Position numbers and translations under genes: made by a program. A stretch of 64,000 bases of DNA, from positions 2,086,368 through 2,150,367 of the forward strand of contig NC_088651.1 in the NCBI RefSeq assembly GCF_964019385.1. The letters are read 5' to 3'. The first letter of the stretch is position 1. Every line of letters begins with the position of its first letter. The stretch is from Sycon ciliatum. Taxonomy: Eukaryota; Porifera; Calcarea; Leucosolenida; Sycettidae. The notes under the pieces were generated by a model that ran no database searches, was not told the DNA's origin, and worked only from the letters and a program-made list of their open reading frames with translations. Positions 21,425-33,804 of this stretch are shown piece after piece.

Positions 21425-22835
21425 CCGTAGCTATGCAGAAGACGTTACTTCAGTAACGTCTGGCGCTAGCCAGGGTCCACACAGCTTTAATTCCCGTAGC
21501 TATGCAGAAGACGTTACTTCAGTAACGTCTGGCGCTAGCCAGGGTCCACACAGCTTTAATTTGGTGTTTGTTTGTTTGTTTGTTTGTTTGTTTGTTTGTT
21601 TGTTTGTTTGTTTGTTTGTGTCACGCCTGGCGCTATCCCGTATCTGTCCCGTACTGTACCGTACCAGCAAAGACAGCTGGCCACAATATTTTTGTTTGTT
21701 TGTGCCATCGACATGCCTGGCGCTATCCCTTACCTGTCCCGTACCATCAAGAGTACGGTACCATCAACAGAATGAGTATATATGCGAAGTGTATCGGGGG
21801 AATGCATTCAGTGCAGTAACATTTTGTGTGGATTTGTGTGCGAGGCCGAGATCCCACTAGCTGGCTGGCTGGGCCGCCTGTCGACCAGCCCGGGAATCGC
21901 ATATAGGCCGATAGCATAATAATTATAACGTATATACAGTCATGTAGATGTATAGCAGGGTGTCATGTTCTGTAAACGACTCCCTGCTGTATGGGGAGAT
22001 TTTCTGGAAAGAAATACGAAGTAGGGAGACGAGTAAATGCAATCAGAATGGATGTTAGTTGCCGTCAGTATAATAATAATAAGAAGAAGAACGCCCGTGA
22101 TCGGCAGAGTCAGCGCCGGTCCCAGGAAACGTCAGGACAGACATCCCGTTGACTCCAGAGCGCCCGTGATCGGCAGAGTCAGCGCCGGTCCCATAGCTAT
22201 GCAGAAGACGTGACTTCAGTATCTCAGTGAAACGTTTTTGCAATACAATGATGTAGCTAATCAAAGGAAAAAGCATTTCCATCAGTTCTAACAACATACA
22301 CGATAAGCTAGGCAACAAAGCATAGCGCAGGGCCCTGAGCTTCCAAGCTCTCTCGTTTGGTGTTTGTTTGTTTGTTTGTTTGTTTGTTTGTTTGTTTGTG
22401 TCACGCCTGGCGCTATCCCGTATCTATCCCGTACTGTACCGTACCAGCAAAGACAGCTGGCCACAATATTTTTGTTTGTTGTTTGTGCCATCGACATGCC
22501 TGGCGCTATCCCGTACCTGTCCCGTACCATCAAGAGTACGGTACCATCAAGAGAATCAGTACTAGTATATATGCGAAGTGTATGGGGGAATGCATTCAGT
22601 CCAGTAACATTTTGTGTGGATTTGTGTGCGAGGCCAAGATCCCACTAGCTGGCTGGCTGGGCCGCCTGTCGACCAGCCCGGGAATCGCATGTAGGCGGAA
22701 AGCATAATAATTATAACGTATATACAGTCATGTCTTTGTCTTTGTTTCTCTCCTTATTATTCAGTTCGCCGTGGTTGGCTACCACCCGACTTCTCATATA
22801 TATTGGCAGTCTTCTGACGAGCCAGGAGATGTTGA

Positions 22836-22871
<36 letters not shown>

Positions 22872-23012
22872 TCAGAACTAAATATTGCGACAGAGCTTTC
22901 GGCCATATTTTCAATTCATTGCATTCCCAACTCATCACAACCACGCGCTCTTCAGCCGAACCATACAGACACCAGCAAGGACACTTCCGTTGAGAGATAA
23001 TATTGCTCCACG

Positions 23013-23058
23013 CCTCTAGACAGCTGTTTCGCTCCCTGTCGGAGCTCATCAGTAGAGG
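23013..23058 (-). ncRNA. Type I hammerhead ribozyme, copy a, unit 2
   Basis: Identical to 10633-10678; predicted cut between 23019 and 23018. Confidence 0.95.
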
Positions 23059-23858
23059 ATAATAATGATGATAATGGAGGAATGATCATTCTTATACACC
23101 AGAAATGGCGCAAATGCGCGCTTTCCACATATATCAATGGCATATGCAAGCTGCTAAAATGGTAAAGTGTGAGAACAGCGATAAATAATCATAGTACGCG
23201 CTCATTGGTGAAGAAACACACCACACAAGCGATGAAAACCTGACGCGGAATACTGATGCCAATGGAAAGTACATGTATGTTGTTTATTATTATGATGTCG
23301 CAATGTCCATGTATTCAGGCGAGGTGAGACTCACCGCCGAGATCCCCCAACGCGACAGGCTCGGTTGCCGTTCAGGATTCACACCGACCTGTCCGCCCGT
23401 CAACAGGATCGACAGCGGGAGGCCCCACTGATGCCGATGTTGATGCACACCGGGAAACTTGTAGTCGTGAGTGTGATACTAACAGGTCTAGTACTAGCAA
23501 CCACTGACAAACGAGAGGCCAGCTGGGGCATTCACTCCAGTCAGGGATGCTTGGTCGACGCTTCGTATCAGCAGCTCAGCTCAGTTTGATCAAAGATGTT
23601 GCAGATGTGTCTTGCTTTCCTCCTTCCTTCTTCACCGACTCGTCTTGTCACCTCTTCTTCTTGCTTCCCCGACACTTCGTGTCCACTCTGCTCTGCCACT
23701 AACGGCGCATTAAAACTTCAGAACTAAATATTGCGACAGAGCTTTCGGCCATATTTTCAATTCATTGCATTCCCAACTCATCACAACCACGCGCTCTTCA
23801 GCCGAACCATACAGACACCAGCAAGGACACTTCCGTTGAGAGATAATATTGCTCCACG

Positions 23859-23904
23859 CCTCTAGACAGCTGTTTCGCTCCCTGTCGGAGCTCATCAGTA
23901 GAGG
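23859..23904 (-). ncRNA. Type I hammerhead ribozyme, copy b, unit 2
   Basis: Identical core and stems; predicted cut between 23865 and 23864. Confidence 0.95.
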
Positions 23905-24710
23905 ATGATAATGATGATAATTGATGAATGATCATTCTTATACACCAGAAATGGCGCAAGTGCGCGCTTTCCACATAATATCAATGGCATATGCAAGCTG
24001 CTAAAATGGTAAAGTGTGAGAACAGCGATAAATAATCATAGTACGCGCTCATTGGTGGAGAAACACACCACACAAGCGACGAAAATCTTACTCGGAATAT
24101 TGATGCCAATGGAAAGTACATGTATGTTGTTTATTATTATGATGTTGCAATGTCCATGTATGCAGGCGAGGCGAGACTCACCGCCGAGATCCCCCAATGC
24201 GACAGGCTCGGTTGCCGTTCAGGATTCACATCTACCTGTCCGCCCGTCAACAGGATCGACAGCGGGAGGCCCCACTGATGCCGATGTTGATGCACACCAG
24301 GAAACTTGTAGTCGTGAGTGTGATACTAACAGGTCTAGTAGCAACCACTGACAAACGAGAGGCCAGCTGGGGCATTCACTCCAGTCAGGGATGCTTGGTC
24401 GACGCTTCGTATCAGCAGCTCAGCTCAGTTTGATCAAAGATGTTGCAGATGTGTCTTGCTTTCCTCCTTCCTTCTTCACCGACTCGTCTTGTCATCTCTC
24501 CTTCTTTCTTCACCGACTCTTCGTGTCCACTCTGCTCTGCCACTAACGGCGCATTAAAACTTCAGAACTAAATATTGCGACAGAGCTTTCGGCCATATTT
24601 TCAATTCATTGCATTCCCAACTCATCACAACCACGCGCTCTTCAGCCGAACCATACAGACACCAGCAAGGACACTTCCGTTGAGAGATATTGATATTGAT
24701 ATTATGTGGA

Positions 24711-24759
<49 letters not shown>

Positions 24760-25170
24760 TAGATGTATAGCAGGGAGTCATATTATGTGAACGACTCCCT
24801 GCTGTATGGAGAGATTTTCTGGAAAGAAATACGAAGTAGGAAGACGAGTAAATGTAATCAGAATGGATGTTAGTTAACGTCAGTATAATAATAAGAAGAA
24901 GAAGAACGCCCGTGATCGGCAGAGTCAGCGCCGGTCCCAGGAAACGTCAGGACAGACATCCCGTCGACTCCAGAACGCCCGTGATCGGCAGAGTCAGCGC
25001 CGGTTCCATAGCTATGCAGAAGACGTTACTTCAGTATCTCATTGAAACGTTTTTGCAATACAATGATGTAGCTAATCAAAGGAAAAAGCATTTCCATCAG
25101 TTCTAACAACATGCACGATGAGCTAGGCTACAAAGCATAGCGCAGGGCCCTGAGCTTCCAAGCTCTCTCG

Positions 25171-25641
25171 TTCTTGCTCGATTTATCCCCGATTGCTTTT
25201 ATTCGTATCTGCAGGCCATACAATATTCGGTTTGTACCGGTTTTCGAACCGTTTAAATAGAGATTTCGATCTTTGATTAATCGCATGGCATGCCTAGCTT
25301 GTGTATATCAATGAGGCGTTTATCGCTGGCATCACATTCAATGCATAAGTGCAGGTTCGAATCCTGCAGAACGCTTAGAAATGAATTTGTAGATTTTTTT
25401 CTCTTTCATGCCAAGTGGAATGAATCCTTTCCAAAGTAAGGACAGATGCAAGTGAAGGCAATGGTACATTTTTCTTGCTGGGATTGAGAAACGGAGGGTG
25501 GTGATACCTAGTACAATCAGTCGATCTGGGGTTTCTGCTTTATCCAGAAACACATTGGTGCTTCCAATTTGCCGTTAAATGCTTGGCAGTCTAATGAACG
25601 GGAACATTAAGTTTGTTTTGCTAGTAGCCACGGGCACCTAA
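25171..25641. repeat. Satellite monomer piece, unit 2
   Basis: T-arm 25351-25367; ends at the TAA flank of the Harbinger-like element. Confidence 0.85.
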
Positions 25642-26480
25642 GGCCTCGGTCACACTACGGCAAAAATGCTGCGTCAGCGTCAGAATCATTAGCTTTTCCA
25701 TGGCAACTGACGCAACGCGGGAAGTTTGAGCGTCAGACGCTGCTGCGTCTGACGTGGGGAAATCGGCTGCGTTGCCGCTGATGGGAGTGACGCTTGGCGG
25801 AAAAACAGTGTCTTTCAAGTAAAATTAGTTTCAAGACACTTTGCTTGAGTTGAGCAGTTATTCGACATTCGTCTCTTCAAGGTTTGTTTTGTTCCCTCTT
25901 TTTGTTCGAGATGAGTCCGTGGACCTACGAGGCCGAGGCTGCTCTGCTCCGAACCTGGCGGAAGAGCGAGGCATTTTCTGAGAAGAAAATGATGTCGAGA
26001 AAGGACCAGTTGTTTGAGTGGGTCATCGGCCAACTGGAGCCTGTTGACTTGTGAGTGTTGTGTTGTCGTCAAGAGCCCCAAAAAGGACAACCAGCATGAC
26101 GAAGTCAGGAGAAACACAGCTGCGATGCGGACTTTTCTTGCCTGATCCATGACACTACAACTGAAAATGGCTTCAAATTGGGAAAGAAGCAACAACGATC
26201 GTGCACGCGTGGACCTTTCGTCTTCTTGTAATCAAAAATCAATGACAAATTTGAAAACTTTGTCCGACAATTTTTTTGGTATGATAAGCAAAAGGCCGGT
26301 TTCCGTGGAAATCCGTGTCGTCATTGAGTTTCCCTGGTGATTTTGTGACGTAGCCAAATGCGTCAGGCCGCGGCAGTCATGAGCTGCAAAAAACAAAACA
26401 CTGTGTGACCCCGCGTCTGCGTCAAGTGCTGCGGCTTGACGCTGCGTCCAGCTTCAAACTGCCGTAGTGTGACCGAGGCC
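25642..26480. mobile_element. Harbinger-like element, unit 2
   Basis: 839 bp with the same perfect 21-bp termini and TAA flanks as 13268-14106. Confidence 0.85.
25911..26054 (+). pseudogene. Myb/SANT-like exon remnant, unit 2
   Basis: Identical to 13537-13680. Confidence 0.5.
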
Positions 26481-29400
26481 TAAGGGGAATCTGGGTAGCA
26501 AAAACAAAAAGGACAAATATTAACGATTCATAGCAGGAAGCGGCATCTGGCCTGGAATCACACGGAAATTAAATGGTACACGGTTATTTTAGATTATTTT
26601 CTTTCACATTTTCATTGCTTGTCCAAAATACACAGTTAATCAAACTTCCCACAGTCTCTTGAACTTCTTCATGGTGCCAGATCTCGTCAGTATTCGGTTC
26701 TCACGACGGTTATGAGGAAGATGCTGAAGTGCATTTTAGAATACTGCAGAACGGTTAGACATACGGTCAGAGATTTTTCTCTCCATCACGCCAGGTCAAA
26801 TGATTTCAGCAGTAAGTGCAAAATGCAAGTAACGAACAATTGTCTTGGCATGTGTTGCTCATAATATTTTATTTTTGCTTGATTTATCTCCAACTGCTTT
26901 TATACGTATCTGCAGGCCAAACAATATTCGGTTTGTACCGGTATTCGAACCATTTAAATAGAGATTTCGATCTTTGATTAATCGCGTGGCATGCCTAGCT
27001 TGTGTATATCAACGAGGCGTTTATCGCTGGCATCACATTCAATGCATAAGTGCAGGTTCGAATCCTGCAGAACGCTTAGAAATGAATTTGTAGATTTTTT
27101 CTCTTTCACGCCAAGTGGAATGAAACCTTTCGAAAGTAAAGACAGATGCAAGTGAAGGCAAAGGTACATTTTTCTTGCTGGGATTAAGAAACGGAGGGTG
27201 GTGATATCTAGTACAATGAGTCGATCTGGGGTTTCTCCTTTATCCAGAAACACATTGGTGCTTCCAATTTGCCGTTAAATGCTTGGCAGTCTAATGAACG
27301 GGAACATTAAGTTTTGTTTGCTAGTAGCCACGGGCACCTAAGGGGAATCTGGGTAGCAAAAACAAAGTGGACAATTATTAACGATTCATAGCAGGAAGCG
27401 GCATCTTGCCTGGAATCACACGGAAATTATATGGTACACGGTTATTTTAGATTATTTTCTTTCACATTTTCATTGCTTGTCCAAAATACACAGTTAATCC
27501 AACTTTCAACAGTCCCTTGAACTTCTTCATGGTGCCAGATCTCGTCAGTATTCGGTTCTCACGACGGTTATGAGGAAGATGCTTAAGTGCATTTTAGAAT
27601 ACTGCAGAACGGTTAGACATACGGTCAGAGATTTTTCTCTCCATCACGCCAGCTCAAATGATTTCAGCAGTAAGTGCAAAATGCAAGTAACGAACAATTG
27701 TCTTGGCATGTGTTGCTCGTAATCTTTTATTTTTGCTTGATTTATCCCCTATTGCTTTTATACGTATCTGCAGGCCAAACAATATTCGGTTTGTACCGGT
27801 ATTCGAACCATTTAAATAGAGATTTCGATCTTTGATTAATCGCGTGGCATGCCTAGCTTGTGTATATCAACGAGGCGGTTATCGCTGGCATCACATTCAA
27901 TGCATAAGTGCAGGTTCGAATCCTGCAGAACGCTTAGAAATGAATTTGTAGATTTTTTTCTCTTTCACGCCAAGTGGAATGAAACCTTTCGAAAGTAAAG
28001 ACAGATGCAAGTGAAGGCAAAGGTACATTTTTCTTGCTGGGATTAAGAAACGGAGGGTGGTGATATCTAGTACAATCAGTCGATCTGGGGTTTCTGCTTT
28101 ATCCAGAAACACATTGGTGCTTCCAATTTGCCGTTAAATGCTTGGCAGTCTAATGAACGGGAACATTAAGTTTTGTTTGCTAGTAGCCACGGGCACCTAA
28201 GGGGAATCTGGGTAGCAAAAACAAAGAGGACAAATATTAACGATTCATAGCAGGAAGCGGCATCTTGCCTGGAATCACACGGAAATTATATGGTACACGG
28301 TTATTTTAGATTATTTTCTTTCACATTTTCATTGCTTGTCCAAAATACACAGTTAATCAAACTTCCCACAGTCCCTTGACCTTCTTCATGGTGCCAGATC
28401 TCGTCAGTATTCGGTTCTCACGACGGTTATGAGGAAGATGCTTAAGTGCATTTTAGAATACTGCAGAACGGTTAGACATACGGTCAGAGATTTTTCTCTC
28501 CATCACGCCAGGTCAAATGATTTCAGCAGTAAATGCAAAATGCAAGTAACGAACAATTGTCTTGGCATGTGTTGCTCGTAATATTTTATTTTTGCTTGAT
28601 TTATCCCCAATTGCTTTTATACGTATCTGCAGGCCAACCAATATTCGGTTTGTACCGGTATTCGAACCATTTAAATAGAGATTTCGATCTTTGATTAATC
28701 GCGTGGCATGCCTAGCTTTTGTATATCAATGAGGCGTTTATCGCTGGCATCACATTCAATGCATAAGTGCAGGTTCGAATCCTGCAAAACGCTTAGAAAT
28801 GAATTTGTAGATTTTTTTCTCTTTCACGCCAAGTGGAATGAATCCTTTCGAAAGTAAGGACAGATGCAAGTGAAGGCAATGGTACATTTTTCTTGCTGGG
28901 ATTAAGAAACGGAGGGTGGTGATACCTAGTACAATCAGTCGATCTGGGGTTTCTGCTTTATCCAGAAACACATTGGTGCTTCCAATTTGCCGTTAAATGC
29001 TTGGCAGTCTAATGAACGGGAACATTAAGTTTTTTTGCTAGTAGCCACGGGCACCTAAGGGGAATCTGGGTAGCAAAAACAAAGAGGACAAATATTAACG
29101 ATTCATAGCAGGAAGCGGCATCTGGCCTGGAATCACACGGAAATTATATGGTACACGGTTATTTTAGATTATTTTCTTTCACATTATCATTGCTTGTCCA
29201 AAATACACAGTTAATCAAACTTCCCACAGTCCCTTGACCTTCTTCATGGTGCCAGATCTCGTCAGTATTCGGTTCTCACGACGGTTATGAGGAAGATTCT
29301 GAAGTGCATTTTAGAATACTGCAGAACGGTTAGACATACGGTCAGAGATTTTTCTCTCCATCACGCCAGGTCAAATGATTTCAGCAGTAAGTGCAAACTG

Positions 29401-29902
29401 CAAGTGAGGATTGTCTTGGCGTGTGTTGCTCGTAATATTTTATTCTTGCTCTATTTATCCCCGATTGCTTTTATTCGTATCTGCTGGCCATACAATATTC
29501 GGTTTGTACCGGTATTCGAACCATTTGAATAGAGATTTCGATCTTTGATTAATCGCGTGGCATCCCTAGCTTGTGTATATCAATGAGGCGTTTATCGCTG
29601 GCATCACATTCAATGCATCAGTGCAGGTTCGAATCCTGCTGAACGCTTAGAAATGAATTTGTAGATTTTTTTCTCTTTCACGCCAAGTGGAATGAATCCT
29701 TTCCAAAGTACATGTAAGGACAGATGCAAGTGAAGGCAATGGTACATTTTTCTTGCTGGGATTGAGAAACGGAGGGTGGTGATACCTAGTACAATCAGTC
29801 GATCTGGGGTTTCTGCTTTATCCAGAAACACATTGGTGCTTCCAATTTGCCGTTAAATGCCTGGCAGTCTAAAGAACGGGAACATCAAGTTTTTTTTTGC
29901 TA
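26481..29902. repeat. Satellite monomers, unit 2 (four T-arms)
   Basis: T-arms at 27052, 27910, 28769 and 29623. At 29623 the base after the arm is T (CCTGCTGAACGC) instead of A. Confidence 0.9.
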
Positions 29903-30057
29903 CTTCCTCCGTATACAAAAACTTCGTGACTTTTTTTTAAGGCTGGGCACAGCTCTGGAATTGTTCCGTTTGACTTGAAATAACACTCGTGGCATTGTCT
30001 AACCTGTTTACAAGCTATACACAAAGAAAAAAGCAACTTAGACGAATGTGATTGAGT

Positions 30058-30240
30058 TTATTCAGAGTCTTCGTCGCGCCTGTCATTGTCGCCTGACGAA
30101 GCTGACTCCGCATCGCCAACAGTCGCTGCTTCCGCTCCCATTTCGTTCAGATTCTTTTCAGCTGCAGTGATGATCCGACGCGGAACTTTGGCTACGTCCT
30201 CTTCATCTCCAGAGCTGTGCACGAATCGGTGTCGACTATA
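30058..30240 (-). pseudogene. Mariner-like transposase C-terminal piece, unit 3
   Basis: Same sequence as the unit 2 copy. Confidence 0.65.
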
Positions 30241-30351
30241 TGTAGGACTCAGTGAGCAGTCACGTCTCGATGACCGATCACGATCCCCGTGACCAATCAA
30301 ACAGTCACAAATCCCCGAAGAGCAGTCATAAAGTCACACACCAGTTTGAAT

Positions 30352-30591
30352 TACAGAATGGCTCAGACCACGCAGTGGTCGCCAGCTATTCTGGATTATA
30401 TGAAGAATGTGATGTCGAACATATCAACGTGTTTGGCCTAATTCTCTAACCTGACAGCTAGTTTGTAGTGTATTTTACATGTTTTATGTGAATTTTGTGT
30501 TTTATTTTGTGCGCATGCCCTTTGGCATCTTGGAAAGCGCACATTTTTTTGTTGTCAAAACTGTCCGTTCCACACTTGCTCTTCGGCCTTT
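30352..30591. repeat. DIRS left terminal region (tip plus 171-bp inverted repeat)
   Basis: Tip 30352-30420 starts TACAGAATGGCTCAGACC; the inverted repeat is 30421-30591 (ATATCAACGTGTTTGGCC to CTTCGGCCTTT). The opposite tip is shorter and different, as in other DIRS elements. Confidence 0.9.
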
Positions 30592-30653
30592 GATAGCGAG
30601 CCTCTAACAAGTGCATTGTCCCAATATCAACGTAGACGGGTGGGAGGGAAGGG

Positions 30654-30769
30654 ACGTTGATATGTTCGACATCACATTCTTCATATAATCCAGAATAGCT
30701 GGCGACCACTGCGTGGTCTGAGCCATTCTGTAATTATATTTCAGAATGCTCTGTCTCCATATCAACGTG
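30654..30769. repeat. DIRS internal complementary region
   Basis: 30654-30732 is the reverse complement of the left tip and 30736-30769 that of the right tip, meeting at ATT (30733-30735). In DIRS1 models this region templates joining of the two ends into a circle. The recombinase stop codon (30734-30736) overlaps the ATT junction. Confidence 0.92.
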
Positions 30770-31909
30770 ATTTTGTAGCTTGTCAGTGGTCGACAGCTTG
30801 GTAGACAGGACAGCCTTCCCGAAGGTGTTGTTCTTCTGAGGCTTGTAGTAGAACTTTTGGAAGATACTCTCACTGCTCCAATCTGCTGCAGAGAGGATAT
30901 CGGTCGTTGTGACCCCAGCGTCTGCTGCAGCTGAAGTTGCAGCACTTCGCACCGAGTGCGCTTTGAAGATATCCGTATCGATTCCGGCCTTCGCCAGAAC
31001 TGTTTTAATCCATCTGGCTACGGTCGATGATGACACCGCTTTGTAGGGTTGTATTGTAGCAATCAGGAGTTGAGCTTGCTTTTCATCATCAGCTCGATTC
31101 GCCAAGGTCCTACTTTCGTAGTCCTTCAATGTTTGCACAGGACACAATAGTGCATTGTCCTTAAATGCTGGGAAGAAGAACTCTGTAATCTTCTTGTTCT
31201 GCCTGGACTGCTTTGCCAGTTTTGTCGGGTGAAATGTTACGCCCTCCGGGCTAAACTGCCTGAACCTTATATCAAGGTTCACAAGATCCACCGATCTCGA
31301 TGGCCTAGTGAGGGCCAACAGCATCGTGATTTTGAACGTTATATCCTGGAGGGACATTTGCTCGTTCTGACCTAGTGAGACCAGGTATGTTGTGACCTTT
31401 GATACGTCCCACGTTGAGGAGTACCTAGGTTGGGGTGGTCTTTCATGGAAGACGCCCTTCAGTAGTCTGCTTACCATTGGGTGTGATCCCACTTCGTATC
31501 CATCAACTTTGTCGTGGATAGATGATATTGCAGATCGATAATTACACAAGGACCTATACTGGTACTTATTCTGATAAAGAGAAGCCAAGAAGTTAACCAC
31601 GCCGGCTATATCTCCCGAAATGGGATCAATGTCCCTTTCGACACACCAGCATGCCCATTTCTTAAAGAGGGAATCATAAGTTTTTGCAGACTTCTGTCTC
31701 CAAGATGCGAGGAGAAGTTTTGAAGCCTCTCCCGAAAGGTTCTCTGATGAGTATCTTGACCTGAGATATTCCACACGGCTAGGGGTGGGTTTATCTCCGG
31801 TTCGTTGACTGGGTGAGTTGGTTGGATCGGGCTTCTGGAGCTCGTTATGAGGCAAGGCTCTTGGATCAGCATGTCCAATAGCATTGGATATCACACTTGG
31901 CCCGGCCAT
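30734..31909 (-). CDS. DIRS tyrosine recombinase
   Basis: 391 residues from the ATG at 31909-31907, which overlaps the last codons of the RT frame (ATGGCCGGG within the RT end VWPGQV). An N-terminal SAM-like region (about 60-160; WRQKSAKTYDSLFKKWACWC) precedes the catalytic domain. Family residues visible: Arg205 in TRPSRSVDLVNL, His318 and Arg321 in AHSVRSAATSAAADAG, and nucleophile Tyr354 or Tyr355 in IFQKFYYKP. The product would recombine the circular DNA with the target at AAT. The same frame is open a further 633 codons upstream (to 33808, across the RT gene) but without an ATG for over 200 codons; DIRS elements are known for large overlaps here, so a longer fusion cannot be excluded. 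Confidence 0.9.
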   Translation of the reverse strand: MAGPSVISNAIGHADPRALPHNELQKPDPTNSPSQRTGDKPTPSRVEYLRSRYSSENLSGEASKLLLASWRQKSAKTYDSLFKKWACWCVERDIDPISGDIAGVVNFLASLYQNKYQYRSLCNYRSAISSIHDKVDGYEVGSHPMVSRLLKGVFHERPPQPRYSSTWDVSKVTTYLVSLGQNEQMSLQDITFKITMLLALTRPSRSVDLVNLDIRFRQFSPEGVTFHPTKLAKQSRQNKKITEFFFPAFKDNALLCPVQTLKDYESRTLANRADDEKQAQLLIATIQPYKAVSSSTVARWIKTVLAKAGIDTDIFKAHSVRSAATSAAADAGVTTTDILSAADWSSESIFQKFYYKPQKNNTFGKAVLSTKLSTTDKLQNHVDMETEHSEI

Positions 31910-33741
31910 ACCGGTGCCACAAGCACAATCTCTGCATTCTGTTGTTGGACTTGTTGCAGGACTTTGCCTATCAAGTTCCAAGGTGGGTTGGCATAGCCGT
32001 TCGAAACTTTCCAGTTCATTGTGAAGGCATCTGTGGCTATTGCTACTGGGTCGGGTCTCCAACTCACATACTGTGGGAGTTGATGGGACAGTCGAGAGGC
32101 AAAGAGGTCCACATCCAGTGGGCCGAATCTCGAGTTTATCCTTTGAAAGATTTTCGGGCATAGCATCCAGTCCGATCTGTCTTTCATCACTCGGGATTCC
32201 TCGTCGGCAATCACATTCAACGAACCCGCGAGATGAGAGGCTTTGAGAGTGATATTCCTCTGAAAGCACCACACCCAGAGCTCTTTCGTCAACCGGTTGA
32301 GTTCCGGTGATACGGTTCCTCCCAGTTTGTTGATGTAAGTCAGGGCAGTCGTGTTGTCCATCTTTAGATGGATCACAACATCTGTAGCATCCTTGGCATA
32401 GCTCTTGATCGCAAGGGATGCCGCCAGTAATTCCAGGCAGTTGATGTGCATGTGTCGTTCCTGTGGGGACCATGGTCCGCCTGTTCGAACATTGTTGAAA
32501 GATGCTCCCCAGCCTATTGTGGATGCATCTGTCTCTATCACCATGTCCGGCTTCGCCAACAGGAGTTGTTTCCCGTTCTTGTGAGACAGGTGATCCGTCC
32601 ACCATGTCAGTTCCTCTCTGGCATCTGGTGACAGATGGCAAGGATGGGAGTACTCTTGATTCCCCTCCTCGAGAGACACTTGTAGACACCTCTGCAGGTG
32701 TCTGTAAAACAATGGTGCCGCAGCGATTGCTTGGGCCGCATGGTTCAGTTTGCCCAGAAATCTGGAAACTGCCAACGCCGTCAAGGCATCTGCTTGCAGT
32801 AGACTTTTCGCCTCGGACTTGATCTTCTTGATCTTGTCTGAGGGTAACTTCAGCTCCATCGTTGCGGAGTTCACTGTCAACCCGAGGAATTCTGTCTCCT
32901 GTGTTGGAATCACTTGGGATTTGGTTTGGTTTACTGTGAAACCCAAGTTTTCGAGTAGAAAGATCAGGCACATTGTGTGTTGACGAGCTTTCTCTTCGCT
33001 TTCTGCCAGAATCAGAATATCGTCTATGTAGATGATTACTCTCAGTCCGAGTGTCCTGAGAAAAACCATTATTGGCTTCGTGGTCTTGGTAAAGACCCAT
33101 GGAGCCGACGACAGACCGAAAGGTAGGCAGTTGAACCGGTACGTCTTTCCCATCCACTGAAATTTCAGGTAGGATGTGTGTTCCGGCGTTATCGGGATCG
33201 CAAAGTAAGCGTCCTTTAGATCGACTTTCGTCATCCAGTCGCCCTGCTTTAGCAGGTCTTTGAGAGTGTGAATTCCTTCCATCTTGAAGGAAACTTTCCT
33301 CACAAAGGTGTTGAGACTCTTCAGATTTATTATTGGTCTCACACCCCCGTCCTTCTTCGGGACTGCAAACAACTGAGAAATGAATTCTTTCTCTTGTTTC
33401 TTCATCTGTACTTCCGTAACAGCATGTTTCTCTACCATCTTTTGCACTTCTAGTGAAAGACAGTTCATCTCTTCCCCGGAAAAGACTATTTCGTGGGGCG
33501 GTTTCACTTGATGGGGTTGAGCAATCCAATCTATTGCATACCCTTGCACACAATCCTGTACCCAACGGTCGGATGTGAGAACTTTCCAATTTTGAATGAA
33601 AAGTTGTATCTTCCCTGCAGGGGGAGGACTCTGTAAGGCTATGCTTTGAGCCATGTCCACAAAACCCAAGTCCTTCAGGCACACCATAAGCGGAGATTGA
33701 GACATATTTGGAAGAAATTTTATTTCTTTCAAATGATTCAT
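31891..33741 (-). CDS. DIRS reverse transcriptase / RNase H
   Basis: 616 residues. RT domain about 120-300: AVPKKDGGVRPIINLKSLN, catalytic Asp174 in TKVDLKDAYFAIPI, LPFGLSSAPWVF, and YIDD (238-241). RNase H about 400-535: VIETDASTIGWGASF, INCLELLAASLAIKSYA, HLKMDNTTALTYIN and VIADEESR carry the acidic residues. The C-terminal 75 residues (DVDLFASRL ... ANPPWNLI) match the segment after RNase H in DIRS elements, where a Dam-like methyltransferase has been described; NPPW resembles its motif IV, but the assignment here is tentative. The frame is the same as gag, separated by one stop and 21 codons, so start at MNHLKEI or readthrough are both possible. No premature stop. Confidence 0.95.
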   Translation of the reverse strand: MNHLKEIKFLPNMSQSPLMVCLKDLGFVDMAQSIALQSPPPAGKIQLFIQNWKVLTSDRWVQDCVQGYAIDWIAQPHQVKPPHEIVFSGEEMNCLSLEVQKMVEKHAVTEVQMKKQEKEFISQLFAVPKKDGGVRPIINLKSLNTFVRKVSFKMEGIHTLKDLLKQGDWMTKVDLKDAYFAIPITPEHTSYLKFQWMGKTYRFNCLPFGLSSAPWVFTKTTKPIMVFLRTLGLRVIIYIDDILILAESEEKARQHTMCLIFLLENLGFTVNQTKSQVIPTQETEFLGLTVNSATMELKLPSDKIKKIKSEAKSLLQADALTALAVSRFLGKLNHAAQAIAAAPLFYRHLQRCLQVSLEEGNQEYSHPCHLSPDAREELTWWTDHLSHKNGKQLLLAKPDMVIETDASTIGWGASFNNVRTGGPWSPQERHMHINCLELLAASLAIKSYAKDATDVVIHLKMDNTTALTYINKLGGTVSPELNRLTKELWVWCFQRNITLKASHLAGSLNVIADEESRVMKDRSDWMLCPKIFQRINSRFGPLDVDLFASRLSHQLPQYVSWRPDPVAIATDAFTMNWKVSNGYANPPWNLIGKVLQQVQQQNAEIVLVAPVWPGQV

Positions 33742-33804
33742 GAGGAGGCACTTCTGGTCCCGCTGATGCTCGTGTGCTGGACTTGGACTTGTTGGAGCTG
33801 GATG

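Larger units (their letters stand above)
22871..24689 (-). mobile_element. Retrozyme-like tandem array, unit 2
   Basis: Copies start at 22871, 23717 and 24561 (partial). Right-hand AAT tract is intact here, giving the empty site for the PLE found in unit 3. Confidence 0.75.
21425..25170. mobile_element. Composite insert, unit 2
   Basis: Same order as in unit 1: hairpin pair 21424-21561, Q1 21562-21925, H1 21951-21991, minisatellite 22090-22192, R 22193-22353, Q2 22354-22722, AAT 22838-22870, hammerhead array 22871-24689, AAT 24711-24758, H2 24766-24806, minisatellite 24905-25008, R to 25170. Differences from unit 1 are mainly repeat-tract lengths. Confidence 0.75.
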